A DNA stretch of 7,734 bases from Gemmatimonadota bacterium (GCA_007129525.1 SKVI01000119.1:1-7734), one strand, 5' to 3'; shown: positions 1 to 6,935, counted from the stretch's first letter. Notes: generated by a model from the letters alone, not told the origin. A program made the numbers and translations.

Positions 1-16
1 ATGGAACTCAGGGAGA

Positions 17-1627
17 TCATCCAGGACTGATGGAGGGCAGGGGCACAGGCGACATCAGCTTGTAGATGGGAATCGTGGGAGCGGGGTGCGCCTCGGGATC
101 GTCGAGGTGCTCCTGGAGCGCCGCCTTCGGAAGCAGGTGGCTCAGTCGGTTCCAGTAGACCACCCCGTCGGTGGTTTCCGCCTCCAGCAGGTGGGTCACC
201 ACCCGACCCAGGGGCTGTCCGGTCCGGATCACCCAGGTGCCCCAGCCGAACTCCACCTCCTGATCCCGGACCTCCCCCACCTCGACCCGCACGGCGGCCC
301 GGTGCTGGTTGTCCGTGTCTTCGTAGCGGATCCCGGCCAGGGAGTAGGTTTGCACGGAGAGTTCCACCGGCTCGGCCAGGCGCTCCACCACGATGCCGTG
401 GCGGCGGAGCATGGCCACCGCCTCGGTGGCCTGGGGCGGGAGCAGGTAGGCGAATGGACGGTCCCGAAAGCGCGTTCCCACCGGACGCTTCACGATCTCG
501 GCGTCGGTCACGGTGAGGAGCTCATCGGGCCGGTCCGGGTCGGCGATCCGGTAGGTGACCCGGAAGTCGTCGGGCTCCAGCGTCTCGGCCACCGGGACTC
601 GGCCCTCGGCACCTTCCCCCAGTTCCACCGTCCGGGCTCGGGACTCCCGAACGGTCCGGACCAGAGCGTCGCCCCGATCCCGGGCGTACTCCAGCACCGA
701 GGTGTAGGCCAGCACGCCGGTCTCCACCGCCACCGGTTTCTCGTGCCACTCGGCCAGTTCGAAGAGGATGGAGACCTTCCCTGCCAGCCCACCGTAGTTG
801 CGGCCCATTCTGGGGGAGGCCCCACCGCCGTACCAGCGGTCCTCCTCGCCCCGGGCCCAGTAGAAAGCTTCGAAGCCGGCCTCCTGGTAGTCGCTCTGGA
901 TCCGGGGGAAGATCTCCCGGTCCGCCAGCTCGGTGAGGCGGGGATCCGCCCCGGCCGTACCGGCCGCCTGAAAGAGAAGGCTGTACGGGTAGGCTCCTCC
1001 GTACTGGACGGCGCCGCCGTCGTGACCGTCCACGTAGAGGTGGGGCTCCCAGCGATTGATGACCCGCCCCACGTAGGCCGCCATGGCCGGGTGCTCCAGC
1101 GCCATGTAGTCCCGGTTCAGGTCCGCTCCCACCGCATTGGAGCGGGTTCCGGCCTCCAGCCCGTCCGGATTCTTTGAGGGGACCACGATGACGATGATGT
1201 CGTCCAGGAGCCGGTTGAGCTCCGACCCCCGGGTCCCCATCTCACGAATCATGAGCAGGAGCGATTCCCGGAGGGTGTGGTTGTACCCATGGACGTTGGC
1301 AGCCAACACGACAATGGGCTTTCCCGACAGGTGGGCCTCGGCCGGCGAGCTCACCGCAGGCCGGCTGAAGGTGGCCTTCACCAGCTCCCGCCCCTGGTGG
1401 GTGTGGCCGAACACCTCCAGGGCCATGTCGTGGGAGAACCCCTTCACCTCGTGCAGGTACGCCACCATCTCGTCGTGGCTCGTGTGATGCTGGAAGTCGG
1501 ATTGCTCCAGCCCGGTACGAGGCTCCTGCCCCTCGGCAGGGGTGGGGCCCAACGCCGCACTCGCCACCGGGGCGAGGCAGGCCAGGGCGAGAACGAGTCG
1601 GATCGGCGGGCGAAAACCGTGAATCAT
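17..1627 (-). CDS. Secreted M14-family zinc carboxypeptidase-like metallopeptidase
   Basis: This 536-residue protein is predicted to be exported and to act on peptides outside the cytoplasm. Residues 1-25 form a signal peptide: a basic start, a hydrophobic core and a likely cut after VASA. The M14 catalytic domain covers about residues 45-320. Visible family marks are NPDG (153-156), Arg162, the DLNRD block (Asn171, Arg172), the DGH zinc-ligand histidine (His202) and ILFE with the presumed catalytic glutamate (Glu290). The first zinc motif, normally HxxE, reads HGYN (113-116), so one ligand appears replaced. Residues from about 330 to the end form an accessory region common in large bacterial M14 proteins. 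The ATG at 1627 is chosen because it gives the signal peptide directly; no clear Shine-Dalgarno is seen. The gene lies 75 bases after the GH26 gene on the same strand. M14 membership is firm; substrate and activity are unknown. Confidence 0.88.
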   Translation of the reverse strand: MIHGFRPPIRLVLALACLAPVASAALGPTPAEGQEPRTGLEQSDFQHHTSHDEMVAYLHEVKGFSHDMALEVFGHTHQGRELVKATFSRPAVSSPAEAHLSGKPIVVLAANVHGYNHTLRESLLLMIREMGTRGSELNRLLDDIIVIVVPSKNPDGLEAGTRSNAVGADLNRDYMALEHPAMAAYVGRVINRWEPHLYVDGHDGGAVQYGGAYPYSLLFQAAGTAGADPRLTELADREIFPRIQSDYQEAGFEAFYWARGEEDRWYGGGASPRMGRNYGGLAGKVSILFELAEWHEKPVAVETGVLAYTSVLEYARDRGDALVRTVRESRARTVELGEGAEGRVPVAETLEPDDFRVTYRIADPDRPDELLTVTDAEIVKRPVGTRFRDRPFAYLLPPQATEAVAMLRRHGIVVERLAEPVELSVQTYSLAGIRYEDTDNQHRAAVRVEVGEVRDQEVEFGWGTWVIRTGQPLGRVVTHLLEAETTDGVVYWNRLSHLLPKAALQEHLDDPEAHPAPTIPIYKLMSPVPLPSISPG

Positions 1628-1680
1628 GGGCGTCCGGGAGCAAAAGTTCGGAAAGGAAGTGGGGCAAGGGGTCGCGAAGG

Positions 1681-1703
1681 GTTGGCTCGCTCTGCGAGCC
1701 GGC
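1681..1703 (-). other. Intercistronic hairpin after the GH26 stop codon
   Basis: GGCTCGC (1684-1690), a 3-base loop and GCGAGCC (1694-1700) form a perfect 7-bp stem. The GH26 stop codon is at 1703-1705, so the stem begins directly after it. No T-run follows on the minus strand, so this is not a classical intrinsic terminator. It could be a weak terminator, an mRNA-stabilising hairpin, or chance in GC-rich DNA. The rest of the 1628-1702 gap shows no strong promoter for the peptidase gene; a TTGCCC/TTTGCT pair with a 17-base spacer is too weak to call. Confidence 0.3.
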
Positions 1704-2872
1704 TACCGAGCCTCCTCCTTCGTGTCCATCCCCTCTGAAGCGAGCGCTGCCTTCAGCGTCTCCAGGACCTGCGGCTCGTCGAGCAGGGACCAGTCCAGCG
1801 CCTGCCGCGTCACGGTGTCGTCGTGCTCCACGTGAAAGAAGAGGATCGCATGCACGGCCGGGTAGCGATCCCGGAAACCCCGAAGCGCCTCGTCGTACCA
1901 CGCCGCCCGGTCACCACCCACGGCCAGTGACCCGAACTCCGCCAGCATGATCGGCTTGCCGAACCCGGCGAGCGCGTCGTAGTGCTGGCCGAAGATCTCG
2001 TGGAAGCTCCACCACTCGGACCAGTAGGCCACCGTACCGTAGTTCAGGGCGCCGGTGCCCACCCAGTCGACGTAGTCGTCGCCGGGCCAGTACGCTTCAT
2101 ACCCTCCGTACGCCGTGTGAGGAGACCACACCCACACCACGTTCGTTGCCCCTTCGCTGCGAAACATCTCGACCACGTGCCGCCATGCGGCGACGAAGTC
2201 TTCGGGTTCGTTGTGCTGAGGACCCCAGGGGTAGCGGTACGGATCGTTCATCTCGTGAGCGAAGCGCAGCAGGAGGGGCTCCCCGAACTGCGCAGCATCA
2301 CCCGCCCATTCCCGTATGTAGAAGTCGTAGTCTCCCCGAGCCACGGAGGCCAGTCCGTTCCGGTCGCGGTCGTCCCGCAGGGGAAGGTGGGGATGCAGCC
2401 GACTCTCGAAGGTGGCGAGCCAGGGTTCCCAGGTCACCACGGGGATCGAACCCAGGTCGTGAATCGCCTCCACGATCCGGTTCGGAAAGCGCTGCCTGCG
2501 CTCGTCTCCCCACGCCGTATAGGTTTGAATGAAAGGGAAGGTGACGTCCAGTGCCCGCTCCAGAGCAATGAGCCCTTCCAGCGTGTTGGGAATCCCGTCG
2601 TCGTACGCACCGAGCATGAGCCTGTCCGGCCGTCGCAGGGAATCGGGATGCTCCCGGAACGGCTCGAGCCAGGTGAGTTCAGCCCGGCGTCCCGGGCCCC
2701 GGAAGGCGTGGACGATCCGGCTCTCGAGACCGCTCACACCACTGGTGACGTGTTGGAGGACCGTGGAAATCGGGCCCTGGGATGCGGTTCCGAGGGAGAC
2801 GAGCCCCAGGACGATGGCGATGCTCGCGATCACGGCGATGGCGGCCAGGAGGATCCGATGGATTCGTTTCAT
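1703..2872 (-). CDS. Exported GH26 glycoside hydrolase (beta-mannanase/beta-glucanase family)
   Basis: This 389-residue protein has a short basic N-terminus and a hydrophobic segment (about 7-29), acting as a signal peptide or membrane anchor, so it should work in the periplasm or at the inner membrane. The rest (about 80-375) resembles a GH26 (beta/alpha)8 barrel. The acid/base glutamate is Glu207 in RFAHEMNDPYRYPWG, and the nucleophile is Glu312 in IMLAEFGS; DWVGTGALNYG (269-279) lies between them. Known GH26 enzymes cut beta-1,4-mannan, beta-1,3-1,4-glucan or beta-1,3-xylan, and I cannot choose among these from sequence. The ATG (2872-2870) shares ATGA with the synthase stop, and GAGAG lies 9 bases upstream as a ribosome-binding site. 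By position it would fill the role BcsZ or AlgL plays: trimming or clearing the polymer during export. Family confidence is high; the biosynthetic role is inferred from context. Confidence 0.88.
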   Translation of the reverse strand: MKRIHRILLAAIAVIASIAIVLGLVSLGTASQGPISTVLQHVTSGVSGLESRIVHAFRGPGRRAELTWLEPFREHPDSLRRPDRLMLGAYDDGIPNTLEGLIALERALDVTFPFIQTYTAWGDERRQRFPNRIVEAIHDLGSIPVVTWEPWLATFESRLHPHLPLRDDRDRNGLASVARGDYDFYIREWAGDAAQFGEPLLLRFAHEMNDPYRYPWGPQHNEPEDFVAAWRHVVEMFRSEGATNVVWVWSPHTAYGGYEAYWPGDDYVDWVGTGALNYGTVAYWSEWWSFHEIFGQHYDALAGFGKPIMLAEFGSLAVGGDRAAWYDEALRGFRDRYPAVHAILFFHVEHDDTVTRQALDWSLLDEPQVLETLKAALASEGMDTKEEAR

Positions 2873-4509
2873 GGGGTGCTGCTCTCACGTTGTGCGGTCC
2901 GGCGTGCCGGGTCTGATGACTGCTCCCCGATCAGGTCCGGATCCACCCCATCCCAGGGTGCCTCCGATGGTAGGCTCCGAGCCTCCCACGCCGCATGGAT
3001 CGCGCCGCCGACGAGGAGTACCGCCAGAGACGCGAATGATATCATACCCCACACCGCTTCACTGGTTAGAAAGAGCATACCCTCGGGAGCGAGGTAGAGG
3101 CGCCGGTAAGCCGTCCACCCGACCGTGACCAGGTAGAGCGCCGCGAGCGCCAGGTGGGGCCACCCGAGCTGAAAGAAGCGCCCGCGCCGAGCCTCCTTGG
3201 CGGTCGGAACGTATGCGATCTCGGCCCGGAGAACGGCGAGTACGGTTCCCGCGAGGTAGACGGGCCAGGATCCGACCTTCAGGGCGAGCCCTCGCCAGTG
3301 GAGGCCTCGTTCCATCGCCGGGTGACAGAGCCAGCGTTGGGAGTAGAGGTAGATGGCTGCGCCAAGGGCGGCGACGGGCCCGCCGACGATGATGAACTCC
3401 ACGAAGGCCATCGACGCGGGCTGAACTCCGGTCCAGAGGTACAGGTAGGGGATCGCCAGGTATATCAGGGTGGTGAGACCGAACAGGTAGTAGGTGCCGA
3501 TGGTGAGGTAGGTGAGGCGCTGTCGCCAGCTGAGGCGCCCGAAGGCCCGGGGAAGCTCGGAGAAGAGTACTTCGAAGACACCCCGTGCCCACTTCAGTTG
3601 CTGGCGGTAGAACGACCCGATGTCCTCGGGTACGAGTCCCCGACTGACGACTTCCGGCACGTAGACGGACCGCCAGCCCGCAGCGTGGAGCCGGATGGAC
3701 GTCACCAGATCCTCGGCGAGGCCGATCCCGTGCCCTCCGATCGAGTCCAGCGCCTCCCGGCGGAAGGTGCAGTTGGCACCGATGGCCACGGTTCCGCCAT
3801 GACCGAACAACCCCATCTGGGTCGGGCCGTAAAAGGCGTAGGTCTGCTCCGCGGCGCCCCGGGCGGTGAAGGAGCGGGCCTGATTGTGGTAGGCCTGACA
3901 GACCTGGACGAAGCCCACCTCGGGGTCGTCGAAGTGACCCAGTACCCGGTCCAGGAACCCGGGGAACGGGATGTGGTCCGGGTCGAGCACGAGGATGAAG
4001 TCCTCGTCGGTGCACTCCAGGGCGGCATTGATCTTTCCCGCCTTGGCTCCGGGCAGACCCACCAGCTCGAGCCATTCGGCTCCGTGTCGTTCGGCCACCT
4101 CCCGAAAGCGAGGGTCTTCCGTGTCGTCCAGCAGGTAGGTCGTATGCGGGTAGCGGATCCGTGCGCACGCGGCCAGCGTCTTCTCGAACATGGCCAGGGG
4201 CTCGCCCGGTGACGAGGTGGTGAAGATGGCCACCCGGAGTCCCTCGGGTGCCGGGCGGTGCTTCGGGCGTCGGATCGCGAGGAGACCAATCCAGCCAAGC
4301 ACCATGCGGGAGACACCGTACCAGATGGCAAGTGACAGCAGCACGTAAAGCGGGGCGACAGCTACATGGGCCGGGGCGAACCACCAGTCGGCAAAGCGCA
4401 CGGTAGAAAGAAGGCCGGCGCCGATGAGAGCGGCGAGGAAGAGCCGATCACGTCCCCGGACCGGGGCGGCGCGCCGCCAGCGCCAGAGCTCCGGATCTTC
4501 GCTTCTCAC
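2869..4509 (-). CDS. Membrane GT2 family polysaccharide synthase (cellulose/curdlan synthase-like)
   Basis: This 546-residue inner-membrane enzyme is predicted to polymerise a sugar nucleotide into a beta-linked chain and pass it across the membrane. Two hydrophobic segments (about 22-40 and 48-78) precede the GT-A domain (about 90-320), and about five more follow (333-358, 368-390, 405-428, 449-465, 482-505). Motifs in order are LLDDTEDPRF (126-135), GAKAGKINAAL (154-164), DPD (176-178, the DxD metal site), AED (265-267, the usual TED base motif) and QQLKW (303-307, a form of Q(Q/R)xRW). YVPTAKEARRG (433-443) resembles the post-domain VTPK segment of processive synthases. The roughly 40-residue polar tail shows no PilZ domain. 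The start is GTG 4509, whose GTGA overlaps the upstream stop. The open frame continues upstream antisense-free but inside the barrel gene, which makes longer starts unlikely; an ATG at 4584 is possible. No Shine-Dalgarno is seen, consistent with translational coupling. Confidence 0.9.
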   Translation of the reverse strand: MRSEDPELWRWRRAAPVRGRDRLFLAALIGAGLLSTVRFADWWFAPAHVAVAPLYVLLSLAIWYGVSRMVLGWIGLLAIRRPKHRPAPEGLRVAIFTTSSPGEPLAMFEKTLAACARIRYPHTTYLLDDTEDPRFREVAERHGAEWLELVGLPGAKAGKINAALECTDEDFILVLDPDHIPFPGFLDRVLGHFDDPEVGFVQVCQAYHNQARSFTARGAAEQTYAFYGPTQMGLFGHGGTVAIGANCTFRREALDSIGGHGIGLAEDLVTSIRLHAAGWRSVYVPEVVSRGLVPEDIGSFYRQQLKWARGVFEVLFSELPRAFGRLSWRQRLTYLTIGTYYLFGLTTLIYLAIPYLYLWTGVQPASMAFVEFIIVGGPVAALGAAIYLYSQRWLCHPAMERGLHWRGLALKVGSWPVYLAGTVLAVLRAEIAYVPTAKEARRGRFFQLGWPHLALAALYLVTVGWTAYRRLYLAPEGMLFLTSEAVWGMISFASLAVLLVGGAIHAAWEARSLPSEAPWDGVDPDLIGEQSSDPARRTAQRESSTP

Positions 4510-5861
4510 TGCCGTGAAATGCCGTCGAGCCGAACGACGATCACGAGGCTCCCGCGTGTGCGAGCATAGAATGCCGTCTCCCATCGCTCGGCCTCGATGC
4601 GCAGGGAGAGAGCCTCCCCCGCCGGCACGTCCAGCGCGGCAACCACCCTCCACGGGGCGAAGGAGCGCTGGGCGAAGGCGAGACCGTCGCTTCCCGAATG
4701 GTTGCCGGGAGCGTCTTCCAGGGCCCAGACCCCGTAGCTTCCATTCAGCCGGGCGGTGGTGCGCCCGAGGGGAACCGTCACTTCCGCCAGGGTGCTGACA
4801 ACGCGTTGTGCCTCGGGCGTGAAGTAGGGGGTGTACCGTTCGGTGGTGGGGGACCAGCGACTCTCCTCTGCGTCCTGCCATGCCGCCGCCCCCCCCAACC
4901 GGAGGCCCGGAAACACCGGACCCAGCACCCAGGCATAGGCGGTGGCAATGGCGTTGTCGTCCGGGAAAAACTCGCGGCGTACCACGACCTCGCCCGCCCA
5001 GCCCGGATGGTCCTTCCGTCCGAGGACGAGCTCCGCCCGATCGACCAGGAGAAGGCTCTGCGCGCTGGCCACCGTCCAGAGGTAGTGCTGCCGCCCCACA
5101 CGGCCTGTGAGCCGCACCCCTCCCCGCAGTCGGATCCCGGCACCCGCATGCCCAATCCAGCCCACGTCCTCCTGCAACACAGCGCCGAAGCCCGCCGTCA
5201 GGTCCATACGTGCACCGGGGACGAACCCTCCCATCTCGACGCGCGCTTCGCCCGCCGCATGTGCGTCGTCCAGTCCCCTGTCCGAGGCGGCGGCGGGGCC
5301 ATCGCCGGAAGTGCGCAACCTCCGGGGGCTCAGCGCGATCTGCACGGTCCACAGCGGCGTGAGAAAGGTGCCGGATTCAAGCTCGAGCCGGGCCTGTCGG
5401 TATGGCTGATCGTCGTCGGTCCCCTCCAGGGCCAGCCGGGCCCAGGGACGGGTGAGCTCCTCGATCTCGTGGAGCTGTCGGGCCGCCTCCGCCTGGCCTG
5501 GGTCCATCGAGAGGGCGATCTCGAACCGGCGGACGGCGGAGGAGAGGTCGCCCCGCCAGTAGGCGAGCGTGCCCAGAAGCGTCATCGCCCGCGCCGCCTC
5601 CGCACCCTCGGGACGTTCCCGAAGGTAGGCCTCCAGGGTATCGGTGGCCTCGGCGTAGCGTTCCTCCTCCAGGAGGCGCTCGGCCGCGGCGATCCGTGGC
5701 GGGATGGTCTGCCCGTCGGCCGGTGACGGAAGACCCGTGAGGACGGCGAGCGCGAGGACGGCCGAGACCAGGTGGGCGCTCGGGGCGGGGAGCCGCGGCG
5801 AGCTCCTCCAGAGCTCGGCGATGAGAAAGGTGCAGGAGGTGAGCAGAACAGTACCGCGCAT
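4506..5861 (-). CDS. TPR plus outer-membrane beta-barrel protein, likely exopolysaccharide exporter
   Basis: This 451-residue protein starts with hydrophobic, probably signal, sequence ending near PSPADGQ (45-51). Residues about 54-135 are helical TPR-like repeats; the clearest is around YWRGDLSSAVRRFEIALSMD (101-120). From about 155 to the end the sequence alternates polar and hydrophobic residues, with many glycines and aromatics in repeated short strands, as in an outer-membrane beta-barrel. This TPR-then-barrel plan is that of BcsC, PgaA and PelB, but with only about two TPRs; the roughly 300-residue barrel is also compatible with the YaiO family. It is the first gene of the operon, directly before the synthase, so export of the polymer is the natural reading. 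The start is ATG 5861. An in-frame TTG at 5930 would add 23 residues but lies inside the candidate -35 element. The last residues (ISRQ) lack the usual terminal aromatic. Export function is inferred, not shown by a signature motif. Confidence 0.78.
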   Translation of the reverse strand: MRGTVLLTSCTFLIAELWRSSPRLPAPSAHLVSAVLALAVLTGLPSPADGQTIPPRIAAAERLLEEERYAEATDTLEAYLRERPEGAEAARAMTLLGTLAYWRGDLSSAVRRFEIALSMDPGQAEAARQLHEIEELTRPWARLALEGTDDDQPYRQARLELESGTFLTPLWTVQIALSPRRLRTSGDGPAAASDRGLDDAHAAGEARVEMGGFVPGARMDLTAGFGAVLQEDVGWIGHAGAGIRLRGGVRLTGRVGRQHYLWTVASAQSLLLVDRAELVLGRKDHPGWAGEVVVRREFFPDDNAIATAYAWVLGPVFPGLRLGGAAAWQDAEESRWSPTTERYTPYFTPEAQRVVSTLAEVTVPLGRTTARLNGSYGVWALEDAPGNHSGSDGLAFAQRSFAPWRVVAALDVPAGEALSLRIEAERWETAFYARTRGSLVIVVRLDGISRQ

Positions 5862-6143
5862 CGTGGTCTCGTTCCCGTCGTGGGGTTGGCACGAGTATGG
5901 AAACGTAGCGGCCGGGGTTGCCCCGCTCAACGGCGACCCGCCTCATCCTCCGGACCCTCGAGGCGGACCTCCGACCAGTCCGCGGCGATGTGGGTCAGCC
6001 GACCTCCGGTGCCTCGACCCGACGCTCGGCCCCGGGACCAAACCTCGCTTCCCTCCCCCTCTCGTCCTTACCTTCGGTGCCCCGCCGGCGACGGTAATTC
6101 GCCAACCCGAACCCACCCCATCGTCCTCAAACCTTCCGAGACC
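5862..6143. other. Divergent intergenic region
   Basis: These 282 bases separate the minus-strand operon from the plus-strand HugZ-like gene. They contain the operon promoter candidate described separately. For the plus-strand gene only weak elements are seen: TACCTT (6069-6074) and GGTAAT (6093-6098) could be -10 boxes, but neither has a convincing -35 at the right distance. GAG at 6138-6140 is a minimal ribosome-binding site before ATG 6144. The open frames crossing this stretch look like extensions of flanking genes or composition-driven; I see no independent small gene, riboswitch or tRNA. Confidence 0.5.
5902..5930 (-). promoter_or_regulatory. Candidate sigma70-type promoter of the polysaccharide operon
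   Basis: Reading the minus strand, TTGAGC (5930-5925) is followed after exactly 17 bases by TACGTT (5907-5902), about 40 bases before the ATG at 5861. TTGAGC matches TTGACA at four positions, and TACGTT keeps the T, A and final T of the -10 box. The spacer carries a small inverted repeat, CGGGG-TTG-CCCCG (5913-5925, plus-strand reading). Placement and spacing are good, but the -10 box is weak and the DNA is GC-rich. Confidence 0.35.
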
Positions 6144-6935
6144 ATGAGCGCCGACCCTCCATCCCACGCCGCCGGGGGCACCCCGGACGATTCCCCGGTG
6201 CCCGAGCCCAGCCACGCCGAGCAGGCGCGGACCCTCATGGCCCGAGCCGCAGAGGGAACTCTGGGCACCCTCTCGCACCGGAACGCCGGCTCACCCTTCG
6301 TCTCGCTGGCACCCTACGCCGAAGACGCGGAAGGCCACGTCCTCCTCCTCGTGAGCGACCTGGCGGTCCACACCCGGAACCTGAACCACGATCCCCGCGC
6401 CTCGCTCCTGGTTCGGGAACCGGACGCCGGAGAGCGAGACGCCCTGGGCCTTGGCCGGGTGACCCTCATTGGTTCGGTGACGCCGATGGCAGGGGATGAA
6501 GAGGAGGCTGAGGTCCGCACCCGCTACCTGGAACGCCATCCCAATGCCCGCTACTGGGTGGACTATCCGGATTTCTCCTTCCGGCGCCTGGAAGTGGACG
6601 ACGTCTATTTCGTGGGCGGATTCGGCGTCATGGGCTGGGTGACGGGCGACACCTACCTCCAGGCCCGTCCCGATCCACTGGTGGACGCTGCGGCGGGGAT
6701 CATCCAGCACGTGAACGAGGACCACTCCGATGCGCTTCGCCTCCTGGCCCGCGATGCGGGAATCGGGGAGGCCGAGGAGGCCCACATGACCCGGGTTGAT
6801 CGCCTGGGCTTCCACCTCCGGGTGCGGACGGCCGACAGGGTGCAGGGCCTTCGTCTCGCCTTCCCCGACGAGTCCCGCACGCCCGACGCAGTGCGGCAGG
6901 CCATGGTATCTATGGTTCGGCGAGCACGGCAGTAG
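6144..6935 (+). CDS. HugZ-like protein: PNPOx-type split barrel plus DUF2470 domain
   Basis: This 263-residue, probably cytoplasmic protein has no signal peptide. The split-barrel (pyridoxamine-phosphate-oxidase-like) domain covers about residues 25-170, with family-typical stretches GTLSHRNAGSPFVSLAPYA (41-59), LLVSDLAVHTRNLNHDPRAS (68-87) and RYWVDYPDFSFRRLEVDDVYFVGG across 136-159. The C-terminal DUF2470-type domain (about 178-260) has HVNEDHSDALRLLARDAG (189-206) and the TRVDRLGFHLRV strand. HugZ proteins of this architecture bind and degrade heme, while other split-barrel proteins bind flavin or F420, so heme oxygenase activity is only a possibility. No heme uptake genes are in view. The first 25 residues are proline-rich and poorly conserved in type; ATG 6144 is the first good start, since upstream extension would cross the intergenic region. 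Its 3' end overlaps the convergent amidohydrolase gene by 26 bases. Confidence 0.83.
   Translation: MSADPPSHAAGGTPDDSPVPEPSHAEQARTLMARAAEGTLGTLSHRNAGSPFVSLAPYAEDAEGHVLLLVSDLAVHTRNLNHDPRASLLVREPDAGERDALGLGRVTLIGSVTPMAGDEEEAEVRTRYLERHPNARYWVDYPDFSFRRLEVDDVYFVGGFGVMGWVTGDTYLQARPDPLVDAAAGIIQHVNEDHSDALRLLARDAGIGEAEEAHMTRVDRLGFHLRVRTADRVQGLRLAFPDESRTPDAVRQAMVSMVRRARQ

Noticed and set aside
86..1177. Long plus-strand open frame (363 codons) opposite the M14 gene
   Set aside because: It lies antisense to a gene with clear family motifs, and its translation is rich in His, Gly, Pro and Arg with no domain pattern. It is a by-product of high GC codon use. The same holds for plus-strand frames at 1982-3097, 3154-4212 and 4698-5726.
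1684..1700. Intrinsic terminator between the GH26 and M14 genes
   Set aside because: The 7-bp stem is not followed by a T-run on the minus strand, so it was kept only as an intercistronic hairpin.
4510..5352. N-terminal extension of the synthase frame, giving 827 residues
   Set aside because: The extra 281 residues are Gly/Arg/Pro-rich, lack domain features and lie wholly over the barrel gene in another frame. The GTG at 4509 in a GTGA overlap gives a normal family length and topology.
5887..5902. Possible sigma54 promoter: TGGCACG followed by AGTA and TGGAA
   Set aside because: The -24 half is perfect, but the -12 half lacks the essential GC (TGGAA instead of TTGCA), and the nearest plus-strand gene starts about 240 bases away.
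5772..6143. Upstream extension of the HugZ-like gene, giving 387 residues
   Set aside because: The added segment is low-complexity Pro/Arg/Ser-rich, runs through the divergent promoter region and into the antisense of the barrel gene. ATG 6144 gives the usual family length.
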